Shown in pieces: positions 31,376-42,033 of a stretch of DNA of 64,000 nt (positions are counted from its first letter, which is position 1; each line of letters starts with the position of its first letter). The notes under the pieces were generated by a model that searched no databases, had not been told where the DNA came from, and saw only the letters and a list, made by a program, of their open reading frames with translations. Origin of the DNA: Aselliscus stoliczkanus (taxonomy: Eukaryota; Chordata; Mammalia; Chiroptera; Hipposideridae); contig CM066727.1 in NCBI GenBank assembly GCA_033961575.1, positions 116,424,434-116,488,433 on the forward strand. The letters run 5' to 3'. A program made the position numbers and the translations under genes.

Positions 31376-32915
31376 TGAGTCTTTTTCCATTTCCTTCAAG
31401 AATATTTCATTAATGAGATCCAAGATGGTGGAGCAGATAAACACTGTGAACACATCTACATTACAACTAAATTACAGAACAATCAGCCTGGAGAGCATCT
31501 GAACAGTCTAGCTGAATAGAAGTTTTATAATCAAGGATATAAAGAAGCCACATTGAGACTGTAGGAGAGGCAGAGACACAAAAAGGGCTGGCCCCAAACC
31601 TCCATGTGGTGGGTGAAAATTGGGAGAGACATCTTGGGCACAAAGGTTCCCCATAAAAGAGCAAGGGACCCCAGCCCCACACACCAGGATCTCCAGCCTG
31701 GAGTACTGGTGCTGGGAAAAAGAGCCCCCACAACTCCTTGCTGTGAAAAACAGTGGGGATTGTGACCATCTGGTAGGACAAAAGGCTGTGGGAAACTAAG
31801 CCAGCCTCTTAAAGGGCCCATGCAGGCACTCACCCTGAGCTCCAGCAGAGGGATGGTGACTCTGGGAGCGTCGGAGGCATATGGGCAGAGACTGAGTTGT
31901 GTAATGGATGGCCAGTCCCCATTTTTCCTGTGTGGGGCCCTCCTCCCATGCAGCTGGCAGGCGTGCACCATCTTTCCTGTGTTGAGCCCACCCCCACAGG
32001 CCAAATCTGTATCTGATTGATATGGTGAGCTCCCCTGCTCCACCCTGCTGACTCACTAAGACCCAGCCTCACCCAACTTGCATACCATAGGAGGCTTACC
32101 AGCTGAACCTTACAGGAGCCAGCAGGTGGCAGCAGGCCTTGGAGGGTCCTGGCTTTTTGTGGAGCTATTTCACACCTGGTACTGGTGGCAGCTGTCCTCA
32201 GTTCATAGCATGGCCTCTCCCATGCTCTTCCAGGTACAGCACAGGCAGCAACCAAATGTAGATCACTTTGTAGCTTCTACCAGGAAGTCCCAGCTGGTCA
32301 CAGATAGTGGCTGACCTAGGCCTGCACCAGAGACCCTCCCAAGGGACCTCAGAATGAACATGCTTGGAAGTTGGTTTCAACCATTGCAGAGCACCACCCA
32401 ATTTACCCCACAAGAGGCACACACAAAGGGTGATCTCAACAGGCACCAGAGTCTACTAGGGCAAATCCCACTTCATGGGGTAAGCCCCCCTTTGGTGTCC
32501 CACACACACACTCTCCCTGCAGAGCAGACCATAAGCTATGGATGTGACCAAACACCACATCCAGCCACCCTGAGGGGCAATACTATCCACTGACATGCCA
32601 ACAGCAATCAAAGTTCAACTATAACGGGGGGGGGGCACACACAACCCACACAAGGGACACTCCTGGAAAACCAGCTCAGGTTAACCAGGAAGATTGTGCT
32701 ATTGGGCCCCACAGGACCCAGTACATGAGAACAACTGGCAAGGCTGGGAGACATAGCAGCCCTACTTAACACATAGATACAAACACAGAAAGGCAACCAA
32801 AATGAGGAAACAAAGAAATATGTCCCAAATGAAAGAAACAGAAAAAACTCCAGAGAAAGAACTAAACAAAATGGAGGCAAGCAACCTACCAGAGACAGAG
32901 TTCAAAACAATGTTA

Positions 32916-33440
32916 GGGCTGGCTGAGTGGCTCATTGGTTAAGAGTTGGCTTGGAATGCCAGCTCTGAGCAGCAGGGCCCCGGTTCGGATCCCACATGGG
33001 CCAGTGACACTACACCCTCTACAGGTGAGACGGTGAAAAACAGCTTGACCTGGAGCTGGGTTGCTGTGAGTTGCTGGCAACAGTGTAAGCTACAGCCCCT
33101 GCTGCAGTGGGCTGCCATAAGCTACCATGAGTAGCGGTCAGTCAGTGTGAGCTGCCGTGAGCCTCCGTGAGCAGCCATCCCATGGCCAGTGACCAATCTG
33201 AGTCAAGTAGGAAGAGCTCAATGATCACAATGCCAACATGGGCCAGTGAAGTGATGTCCTCCACAACTAGACTGAAGAAAAAAATGTCAGTAACTTGTCT
33301 ATTCCCCTTCCCTGATTCCCCAAAGCTGTTCCCTCCCCCCAATTCCCCAATAAAATCTTAACACTTTGTAAGCAGGCATAAAAAGCTATATGACGAGTTT
33401 ACTCGTTTCCCACATACAATGTGTTAAAAAAAACACAACC
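32916..33440 (+). mobile_element. Long composite bat SINE (copy 2)
   Basis: Same architecture as 23371-23798: head gggctggctgagtggctcat, tctacaggtgagacggtgaa, variable gtgagctgcc/catgag units, tail ctccacaactagactgaag to aataaaatctta. Flanks share aaacaatg(g)tta (about 32906 and 33442). The A-rich tail is interrupted by the 62-bp TTAA-flanked MITE. Confidence 0.9.
33362..33423. mobile_element. 62-bp piggyBac-like MITE with TTAA target duplication
   Basis: The unit lies between TTAA (33358-33361) and TTAA (33424-33427). Its ends are inverted: left cactttgtaag, right (minus strand) cacattgtatg, 9 of 11 matching. Inside is a 14-bp palindrome, acgagtttactcgt (33393-33406). TTAA duplication and CAC-starting ends are typical of piggyBac elements in bats, and the inner 'actcgtttccc' next to the right end resembles what I recall of bat piggyBac termini. 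No coding capacity. Confidence 0.7.
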
Positions 33441-33520
33441 AAACAATGGTTATAAGGATGCTCAAGGAACTTAGTGAGAATTTCAACAAAGAGATAGCAA
33501 GCATTAAAAAGGACATAGAT

Positions 33521-33976
33521 GGGCTGGTTGAGTGGCGCGTTGGTTAAGAAGTGGCTTGGGACGCCAGTGGCCCCAGTTCAGATCCCACATATGAGGGCCA
33601 GTGACACTGCCCTCTACAGCTAAGATGGTGAACAACAGCTCCACCTGGAGCTGGGATGTGAGAGTCCCTGGGACGGCATAGCTGCAGCTCCTGCTGCAGT
33701 GGGGTGCCATAGGCTACAGTGAGTGGCTGGCAGCCAGCGTGAGTGGCTGGCAGCTGGTATGAGCTGCCAGGAGCCGCTGTGAGCGGCCATCCAGAGGCCA
33801 GCAACCGATCTGCCTCACCCGAGAAGAGCGCAATGATGATACCAACATGGGCCAGTGAAGCAATGTCCTCCACAACTAGACTGAAGAACAAAAGTACAGC
33901 AACTTGTCTGTTTCCCTTCCCCAGTTCCCCAATACTGTTCCCCTCCCCAATTCCCCAATAAAATCTTTAAAAAAAA
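33521..33976 (+). mobile_element. Long composite bat SINE (copy 3)
   Basis: Head gggctggttgagtggcgcgt, block tctacagctaagatggtgaa, cacctggagctggga, and several gagtggctggcagc(c/t) units as the variable middle. The tail with aacttgtctgtttccctt ends in poly-A. Perfect 15-bp target duplication aaaaaggacatagat (33506 and 33977). Confidence 0.93.
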
Positions 33977-34022
33977 AAAAAGGACATAGATATCACAAAA
34001 AAGAACCAGTCAGAAGTGATGA

Positions 34023-34153
34023 GGGCCGGCTGAGTGGCGCAGTGGTTAAGCACTGGCTAGGGAAGCCAGCGGCCCTGGTTCGGTCCCACATATGAGGGCC
34101 AATGACACTGCCCTCAAAAAAAAATAAAAATTTAAAATTAAAAAAAAAAAAAA
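34023..34153 (+). mobile_element. Short tRNA-head SINE
   Basis: Begins gggccggctgagtggcgcag with tggttaag completing the A box, has a B-box ggttcggtccc near 34079, ends cactgccctc and goes straight to A-rich tail. Target duplication agaagtgatga (34012 and about 34154). Confidence 0.93.
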
Positions 34154-34782
34154 AGAAGTGATGAATACAATAACTAAAATTAAGAATGCATTAAAAGGAA
34201 TAATCAGCAGACTAGATGAAGCAGAGAACCAAATCAGTGATTTGGAAGATAAGGTAGTAGAAAACACCCAATTGAAACAGCAAAAAGAAAAAAAGAATCC
34301 AAAAAAATGAGAAGAGTTTAAGAGATCTCAGGGACAACATCAAGTATAACAACATGCGCATCAAGGGGTACCAGAAGAAGAAGAGAGAAAGCAAGGGATT
34401 GAGAAACTATTTGAAGAAATAATGGCTGAAAACTTTTCTAACCTGGTGAAGGAAATAGACATACAAGGAATGTCTATTGGACTAGACAGGAAGGAATAGA
34501 CAGAAAGTGCACAGAGTGCCAAACAGGATGAATCCAAACAGGCCCCACCAAGACACACCATAATGAAAATGCCAAAGGTTAAAAATAAAGAGAGAATCCT
34601 AAAAGCAGCAAGAGCAAAGCAGTTAGTTACCTACAAGGGAGCTCCCATAAGACTGTCAGCTGATTTCTCAAAAGAAACTTTGCAGGCCCAAAGGGATTGA
34701 CACAAAATATCCAAAGTGATGAAAAGCAAGAACCTACAACCAGCAAGGTTATCATTTAAAAATCAAAGGACAGATAAAGAGC

Positions 34783-34818
34783 TTCCCAGATGAGAAAAAG
34801 TTCCCAGATGAGAAAAAG
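34783..34818 (+). repeat. 18-bp tandem duplication in L1 ORF1
   Basis: Perfect head-to-tail copies of ttcccagatgagaaaaag. Six codons long, so in frame with ORF1. Confidence 0.9.
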
Positions 34819-35001
34819 CTAAAGGAGTTAATCACTTCCAAACGAGTACTACAAGAAATGTTACAGGGACTTCTTTAAGATGGAGGGGTAGGGGAGGAGA
34901 TAAAATATATGAATAATAAAATGGGAACAACTACATATCTATCAATAATCGCTTTCAATGTGAATGGTTTAAATGCTCCAATCAAAAATATAGAATGTCT
35001 G

Positions 35002-35163
35002 GGGCTACCAGTTAGCTCAGTTGGTTAGAGCTCAGTGCTCATAATACCAAGGTTGCCAGTTCGATCCCCACGCCCTCCACAACTAGATTGAAACAACTAC
35101 TTGACTTGGAGCTGATGGGTCCTGGAAAAACACACTGTTCCCCAATTAAAAAACAACAACAAC
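35002..35163 (+). mobile_element. Bat SINE, classical tRNA-derived type
   Basis: Head gggctaccagttagctcagt, B-box-like ccagttcgatccc, then cctccacaactagattgaaa, cttgacttggagctgatggg and tcctggaaaaacacactgtt before the A-rich tail. Target duplication taga(a/g)tgtctg (about 34991 and 35165). Confidence 0.92.
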
Positions 35164-36005
35164 ATAGAGTGTCTGAATGGATAAGAAAACAAAACCCTTA
35201 TACATGTTGTGTACAAAAAACTCACTTCAGATTGAAAGGCACACATAGACTGAAGTAAAGAGATAGAAAAAGTTATTTCATGAAAATGGAAACAAACAAA
35301 CAAACAAAAAAACTGGGTAGCAATGCTTATACCAGACAAAATAAATATTAAAACAAAGGCTATAACCAGAGACAAATAAGGACCCAGTAATCCCACTTCC
35401 TAGTATTTATATGAAAAATACCAAAACATTACTTCCATATGATCACTACAGTATTGTTTATAATAACCAAGATGTGGAGGCAGCCTGGGTGTCTGTCGAT
35501 GGAAGAATGAATAAAGAGGAGGTGGTACATATATACAATGGAATATTGGTCAGCCAGGGAAGGGAATGGGTTCTTGCCATCTGTAGCAGCATGGATGGGC
35601 CTGGAAGGATGTCGTGCTGAGTGGAATATGTCAGAGAAAGATAGATGCAATATGATTTTACTTATATGTGGAATCTGAAGAACAAAACAAACAAACAAAA
35701 CAGAAACAAACTCATAGATACAGGGAACATTTTGATGGTTGTCAAATTGGAAAGGGTTTGGGGGCTGAGTGACAAAAGGGGAAGGGATTAAGTACAAATT
35801 GATAGTTACAAAATAGTCATGGGGATGTAAGGTAAAGCATAGAGAATATAGTCAATAATGTGGTAATAACTATGTGTAGTGCCAGGTGAGTACTGGACTA
35901 GTCAGGGGGATCACTTCTTAAACCATAGAAATGTCTAACCACTATGCTGTACACCTGAAATTAATAGAAAATAATACTGAATGTCAACTGTAATTGAAAA
36001 GTTTT

Positions 36006-36260
36006 AAAATCAGAAGGGAGGTGAAGGGGAATAAGAGGTTCCAATTTTCAGGTATAAAACAAATAAGTCATGGGGATGTGATATACAGCATGGGGAAATG
36101 AGTCAATAATACTGTGATAACAAGGTATGTGTCAGATGGTTGCTGGACTTACCATGGTGATTGCTTTTTTTAGTTATATAAATGTAGAATAACTATGGTG
36201 TGCACCTGAAACTAATATAATATTGTATGCTAGCTATATTTTAATAAAAATATTTTTAAA
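36006..36260 (+). repeat. Second 3'UTR module of the L1
   Basis: Repeats the logic of the preceding ~250 bp at the 3' end (catggggatgt...gtcaataat...gctggactta...tataaatgta...cacctgaaactaatataa) with its own sequence. The same second module occurs in the other truncated L1 (41266-41515, minus) but not in the L1 tails at 55420, 24060 and 17164. Confidence 0.75.
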
Positions 36261-36293
36261 AAATAAAATGAAATAAACTACTGAATTCCTGAA

Positions 36294-36343
<50 letters not shown>
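36294..36343. repeat. (AC)n microsatellite at L1 tail
   Basis: About 24 AC units exactly between the L1 tail and the right target duplication, so it probably grew from the tail. Confidence 0.96.
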
Positions 36344-36346
<3 letters not shown>

Positions 36347-37440
36347 ATTTCATCATTTTCTTCACAGGCATCTCATTCATTTTTATGAACAAGACACTTC
36401 TAAAAATTCTGTCTCTAGTTCTGTATTGCCAGTGATTAGGGAGGCTACTGATTTATTTGTTGGTTTATATCCAACTTAGTGATCGCCGTGATTAATTCCA
36501 AAACTTTATCTATAAAATCTCTTACAGACTATTATATCATTTGTAAGTAAGGACAGTTTTCCTTTTGCTTTTAAATTCTTGAATCTATTATTATTTTCTT
36601 TATCTTACTGTGTTAGCTAAGACTTCCAGTACAACATTGAAAAGCAGCAGTTGCAGTGTGGGCAGCTCTGTGTCCTCCTGACTTTGCTAAGAATGCTTAC
36701 TAAGCTTCGCCTTCCAGGATCTATGCATAACACAACTCCAGGGGTCTCCATTCACATTACTTGGCCATTTTGTAATATATTTTTATAAATAGACTTTATT
36801 AGGTTTCAGTGTTACTTTTTGTATTACAGATTTTTCTCGGTTGCAAGTAACACAAAAAGGCTGAATAGCAGTGGATAAAACGATGACAGAAATTTATTTT
36901 TCATGCTCCAGATATCCATGGGTCATCAGTCCAGGACACAAATAGTGAACCAGCGTCTGAGAGATCCAGATTCCTACTATCATGTTGTTCTACCATCTTA
37001 AAGGTAAAAGTGGAAAAGGTAAGCTTTTCTCAATAAATGAAGAGAAGGCATTCAATAGAGTTTATTATTGACTCATGATTTTTAAAAAACAAACAAAAAA
37101 AAACGTAATGAACTAGGACTACAAGTTATGGCTGAGATTGCTAATTCACCCAGTATTTACTCTCTCCTTTTCTTCTGAATTTTCAAATTTATTTGCATAA
37201 ATTTATCTACTCTTGCTTATGATTTATTTAATCTCTAATATTGTGTGGTTCTGCTTCCCTTTTTGTTCTTAGTGTTGCTTATTTATACTCTTGACTAGTC
37301 TAGCTATTTTTCTTTAATTCAAAATATAAATTTTAATTTTATTATTTTTTGTATTGCTTATTTTCTAATTCCTTGATTTCTACTTTTATTATTCCCTTCC
37401 TTTTACTCTTTTCAGACTCTGTTTTTTTCTCCTTTGCTTC

Positions 37441-37740
37441 TTTTTTTTAAGTCTTTTTTTTAAGATTTTATTGGGGGATTGAGGAAGGGAACAGTGTTGG
37501 GGAGTTGGAGTAGGGAACATTGTGTTTTTCCAGGACCCATCAGCTCCAAGTCAAGTTGTTGTCCTTCAATCTTAGTTGTGGGGGGCACAAGCTCAGCTCT
37601 GAGTCCAGTTGCCGCTTTCAATCTAGTTGAGGGGTAGGGTGGTGGTGGGAGGCTGCAGTCCACTATTCCATGCAGGAATTGAACTGGCAACCTTGCTGTT
37701 CAGGGCATGGGTTCAAACCAACTAAGCCATCTGGCTGCCC
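37441..37740 (-). mobile_element. Bat SINE, classical type with extra module
   Basis: On minus: ggcagccagatggcttagtt head, B-box-like ggttgccagttcaattcc, and a tail with ccacaactaagattgaagga, cttgacttggagctgatggg and cactgttccc, with poly-T at the left. Target duplication tc(t/c)cctttgcttc flanks it. Confidence 0.88.
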
Positions 37741-38700
37741 TCCCCCTTTGCTTCCTGAATTAATTGCAAACTCATTTATATTTTATCTTTGTTTTTATAA
37801 ATTAATTTTCGATTCTAATTTTATCTTTTATTTCTACTCTAACTGCATTGTATGTTTTTATGTGATCCTTTCATTTTCCACTTAGTTTACAATATTTTGG
37901 ATTGTCCATTATAATTTTCTCTTGAACCCAAAGGTTATTTAGGAGGGCATTTTTAAGCTTTTAAACATGCTACTTTTTAAGATAACTATTATTTTTTAAA
38001 ATCTGCCTTTGGCTTGTAGGTGTCTAATTTAATTGCATAGTGATCAGAAAATATGTATGATATAAATTATTTAAAAATTGTTAAAATCTTTGTGATATGG
38101 TCAAGTTTGCAAATGTTTCATATTAACATGAAAATAAATTATAATCTTTACTGTGTGCAGGGTTATTTATATACAAAGCTATTAAATAAATTTATACATA
38201 TATATTCTTTAAATATTCCAGAGTCTTGCAGGATTTTTTTGTTTGTTTGTTTTTTATTGGCTGTTTGATTCATCATTGTCTGTGAGGAGAGTGTAAAAAT
38301 TTCCTACTATGTATATAAAATCATCAATTTTCCCCTTTTATATAATTTGAAGTCATGTTGTTTAGCATATGCAAGGTCATGACTTCTACATCATCTTAGA
38401 GGATGATTCATTTTATTATTATATAGTCTCTCTTTCCCCCTATTTGTTCTTTCCGTCATAAATTCCGTTTTATCTAATATTACTATTGCAATTCAACATT
38501 CTCTTGGAATTTAAATGGTCTACCTTTTTTCTCCCACCCTTTATTTTCACCCTTTGGATTGATATTGTTTTAGGTATAGCTTTCTTGTCAATTGTATTGG
38601 TTGAGCATCTCTCTCTCTCATTCATTTTGATAACCCCTGCTTTCAATTGTTAACTTCAATCCATTTGCAAGTATTGTGAGTTATTATTCTCTCATTTTGT

Positions 38701-39379
38701 TTATTTTTAATGGGTACAATTCCTGTTTCATCTCTTCAATCATCTCAAATGTGCTATTTAAGTCTGTCAGACTACTTCATAAAATTATTTTCAGGTGGAG
38801 TAAATTATTGACTTTGTTGATTGTTTTTCTGGACATTAATTTTCTACATATACTCTGGAAAGTTTGCAGACTTACTTTGTGTGAGAGGTTTTTTGTTTGG
38901 TTGGCTTTGCTCTCTGTTGCCCCTAGTTGAGAAGTCTTGCGGCTGCTCCCACCCAGTACCCTGTAACCTGCACCTCAGTCCACAACCAGGCAGCTTTCTG
39001 GGGCTCCTGCTCCACAACGACAATGGGAATATTACAGTCAGTCACAGAACTTGGATCAGTGCCTTGTTAGGAAGCTGGGTCTTAGGTCTCGCCGCTCCTG
39101 AGAGTCTGACCCGTCTTTAGGGACCCTGCTTCTGTCATCTTTTGCATAGATTGTTCCCGTTATCCCAAAGGAGCCAGGCTCCTTTCTGCTACTGACTGCA
39201 AGCCCATGACTTCTCCTCTACAACTGCTTTGCAGTGATCCATAAAGACATTTTTCTCATTTTCGAGTCTGGCTATATCCTATTAGGTTTTTCTTTTTATA
39301 CTTTGTCTTTGATTGCTTTGTACTTAGAGTGCAGGGAATATGTAGAAATATAAAATTAAGGAGAGCCAACTTGACTATA
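38701..39379. other. Unclassified intergenic DNA
   Basis: Possible continuation of the old L1 to about 38870, then unique sequence. The 99-codon frame at 38821-39120 shows no domain or splice context. Confidence 0.4.
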
Positions 39380-39730
39380 GATCTATTTCCTATACTTTTC
39401 CCCCTAAAGATTAAAATATAAACTCCTTAGGCTAGAACTCAAGGTCTTATGCATTTCAGGTCCACTCCCACTCCACCGCCAGCCATCCTGCCCTCCACTC
39501 ACATTAAACATGGCATGTACTTTCATTCTGTGTATTTATATTTGCTAATCCTTCCATCAGGCTGGTTCTCCTGCCACACTTTTAATCTTCAAGAGCTTGA
39601 TCGAAAATCATTTCAACTGGGAAGTTGGCTACAGACCCTATAGGCTAAATTATTTGTTTCTTCCCTGTGCAATGCACTCAATACATGTGTAATAAGTGAG
39701 TGAGTGAATGAATGAATGAATATATGGTAT
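39380..39730 (+). repeat. L2 LINE 3' end
   Basis: Forward L2: 'caggctggttctcctgccac', 'gcaatgcactcaatacatgt' and a gagtgagtgaatgaatgaat terminal repeat. Confidence 0.6.
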
Positions 39731-41250
39731 GCACGACTGAGTAAACACATAGTACCTGTGGTTTACTGCCATATTATTACTTCCATGATCAATTGTAGAT
39801 TATCTTAGTGTGTGCTCTGAGCAACTGTAATGTATTATATTTACCCAGGGCATTTAGAAATAAAGGAAAAAGCAGTGGACACAGTTTTTCCATAAAATTT
39901 GTCTTATATCATGGCCATTAAGCTAACTCTGCATAAAGCAAATTAGGATAGCTCAATTGAAAGTTCAGACAACCTGTCTCATTTCCTTCCTCAATTTCAT
40001 AGTAGTTTTTTAAAAAGAGAAGAGGGATGTTAGCATGAGCTCTATCTTTTTTTCTTTTTAGAAAAGTTAAAAACATAATGAAAAAAGCTTAAATATTTCA
40101 AGTTCTAGCATGTTTAAATGCTTAAACATTTATAAAAACCAATTGTATCTTTTTATTTATTATGATTCTATCGCAGAAGGGTTACATTTTTGGGTCACTT
40201 TTTGACTGGGAAAAGATAATTTATCAAGGAAAATGGAACCAAATGGCATGTTTTTTGAACAAAAATATTTACCTAATTGTCCAACTTTTGGGGAATCCTT
40301 TAGGATACTATGTCTTCCTCAGGAACAGAATGAAAGCTCTGTGACATAGAGGAAACAAAAAGGGTTTCAGCCTGGTGGGAGTTATTTGTGCTTTCTTTCC
40401 CTCCAACTCAGTTACAAGGCTATGGCAAAACAGGAATTCAAGTGAGTAGCATTTTTGTTCTAAAAACATCTAAAATTCATCTCAAATCTGTATTTCTTCT
40501 GGGGAGAGAAACTAAAGCCATTCTAACCAGTAATTAAATAAACAAACAAAAAAATCCCCTAAACCCACAAACTCCTCTGGCGCCTGTCTATACCCCCTTC
40601 CTCCCTGTACCCCAGCCCCCAAAGCTCTAGTCAGTGTGACAAACGCACACACACTCTTACCTGGTCCAACTGTCATCATGGTAGAGCTCGTTTTGTCTGA
40701 CATAGGGAATGTGTGGGGCAAAGCTACCTGTGGAAAACATGACTAAGAGAACTAGAAAACGAATTGAAGTTATCTTTCCATTTAACTTCAAAACTTTTCT
40801 CTTTAATTCCAGTAGTCATCACAGGTTTCTGAAAATCTGAAATGTAATGTGAGATTTCTTCTCCCTAGTGATTCAGAGAAAAACAAAAACCTAAAATTTC
40901 TCTCCAAATATCACTTTCTCTCCCTATTCCTAATTTGATCTCAAAGCCTTATTCATTTAACAGAAAATCATTAACGAAGTACTCTGCTCACTGCTGTATT
41001 TATCATAGAAATAGATTTTGAATCCATGGTAGGCCCTTGGAAAGGATTTAGAGTTTACACAATTTAGAATTTTAAATCAATTTCAACGTCTACAGAAAGG
41101 ATCCAAAGCTGGTAAGTTGTCTTTTCTCCTTGTATGACCAATCATCTCACTGTACATGAAGATGTGGTACATCCCAGAGAAGGGAGTAAGCAAGAAGAGC
41201 ATGGGGGTATTTTATTTACAGAAAACATATCTGAAAGTGTCTTTTGGCTC
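39731..41250. other. Unclassified intergenic DNA
   Basis: AT-rich, non-repetitive to the eye; no exon seen. Confidence 0.45.
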
Positions 41251-41788
41251 ATTGGCTTGATTTTTGTAAAAGATTTTTATTAAAATATAGCTAATATACA
41301 ATATTATATTAGTTTCAGGAGTACACCATAGTTGTTCAACATTTATGTACCTAAAGAAGTGATCACCATAAGTCCAACAACCACCTGACACCATACCATG
41401 CTATCACAATGCTGTTGACTGGATTTCCCATGCTATACATTACATCCCCATGACTTATTTGTTTTATACCTGGAAATCTGAAGGGGAAATTATTTCCCTT
41501 CACCTTTTCCCCCCACTTTTTAAATTGTTCAGTCATAGTTGACATTCAATATTATTTTATATTAATTTCAGCTGTACAGTGTAGTGGTTAGACATTTATA
41601 TAAGAAGTGACTCCACTGACTAGTCTAGTACCCACCTGGCATGACACACAGTAATTACCATACTATTGACTATATTCCCTGTGCTTTACTTTACATCCCC
41701 ATGACTATTTTGTAACTACAAATTTGTACTTCATAATCCCTTATCTTTTCTCACACTGCCCCCTCCCATCTATCACCCTGATAAATCT

Positions 41789-41833
41789 AGTATCTGAAAC
41801 CATAGTATCTGAAACCATAGTATCTGAAACCAT
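41789..41833 (+). repeat. 15-bp unit, three perfect copies
   Basis: agtatctgaaaccat repeated three times head to tail inside the L1 3'UTR. Confidence 0.93.
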
Positions 41834-41927
41834 ACACAGTTATTATTACAATATTATTGACTATAATCCTTACGCTATACCTTATGCTATCCCCATGACT
41901 ACTGTGTAACAGCAATTTGTGCTTCTT

Positions 41928-42033
41928 TTTTTTTTTTTTGAGGGCAGTGTCACTAACCCTCATATGTGGGACCCGAACCAGGGCCGCTGGCTCCCTAAGC
42001 CAGCGCTTAACCACCGCACCACTCGGCCGGCCG
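41928..42033 (-). mobile_element. Short tRNA-head SINE nested in L1
   Basis: Poly-T, then gagggcagtgtcactaaccc, tgtgggacccgaaccagggc (B box on minus) and ccgcaccactcggccggccg. Perfect 16-bp target duplication gcaatttgtgcttctt (41912 and 42034). Confidence 0.94.

Larger units (their letters stand above)
32871..34878 (+). pseudogene. L1 ORF1 relic split by three SINEs
   Basis: ATG at 32871 opens MEASNLPETEFKTM, and after each SINE the frame resumes (VIRMLKELSENFNKEIASIK, then KNQSEV, then IKNALKGIISRLDEAENQIS with coiled-coil heptads). The end LQEMLQGLL and stop lie at 34876-34878. This is the L1 RNA-binding chaperone protein. SINEs at 32916, 33521 and 34023, in-frame stops (for example after the KKNPKK segment near 34307) and an 18-bp duplication at 34783 disable it. 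Confidence 0.88.
31415..36343 (+). mobile_element. Full-ended L1 lacking most of ORF2
   Basis: The 5' end is the canonical gagatccaagatggtggag (31415). The 3' end carries an AT-rich tail plus (AC)n. Target duplications aatatttcat(t/c)a flank it (31401 and 36344), so the whole ~4.9 kb is one insertion. Order: 5'UTR about 1.45 kb, ORF1 (32871-34878, broken), start of ORF2 endonuclease (about 34930-35369), then a jump at about 35369-35372 to the end of ORF2 (gacccagtaatcccacttcc) and the 3'UTR. Reverse transcriptase is absent. The 3'UTR has two tandem modules, one ending near 36000 and the second at 36006-36260. Four SINEs and a MITE lie inside. Confidence 0.88.
30480..38700 (-). mobile_element. 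Old L1 LINE serving as host for later insertions
   Basis: ORF2 sequence of an ancient minus-strand L1 appears in order in separate pieces. These are 30540-30880 ('gtcttagttattatggcttt', 'ccatattaattttagtatga', 'atagattttattggggtaga'), 31376-31414 with 36344-37440 ('agacttccagtacaacattg') and 37741-38700 ('gtgatcagaaaatatgtatg', 'cagagtcttgcagg', 'tcaatccatttgcaagtatt'), the last reaching the 5' endonuclease part of ORF2. The pieces are separated by an LTR, a younger L1 and a SINE. No long open frame remains. Confidence 0.75.

Noticed and set aside
34023..34153. tRNA gene
   Set aside because: A and B boxes are present, but the unit has a poly-A tail and target duplications, so it is a SINE.
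31401..36356. Protein-coding gene in the L1 region
   Set aside because: ORF1 is broken by SINEs and stops, and ORF2 is almost entirely gone.
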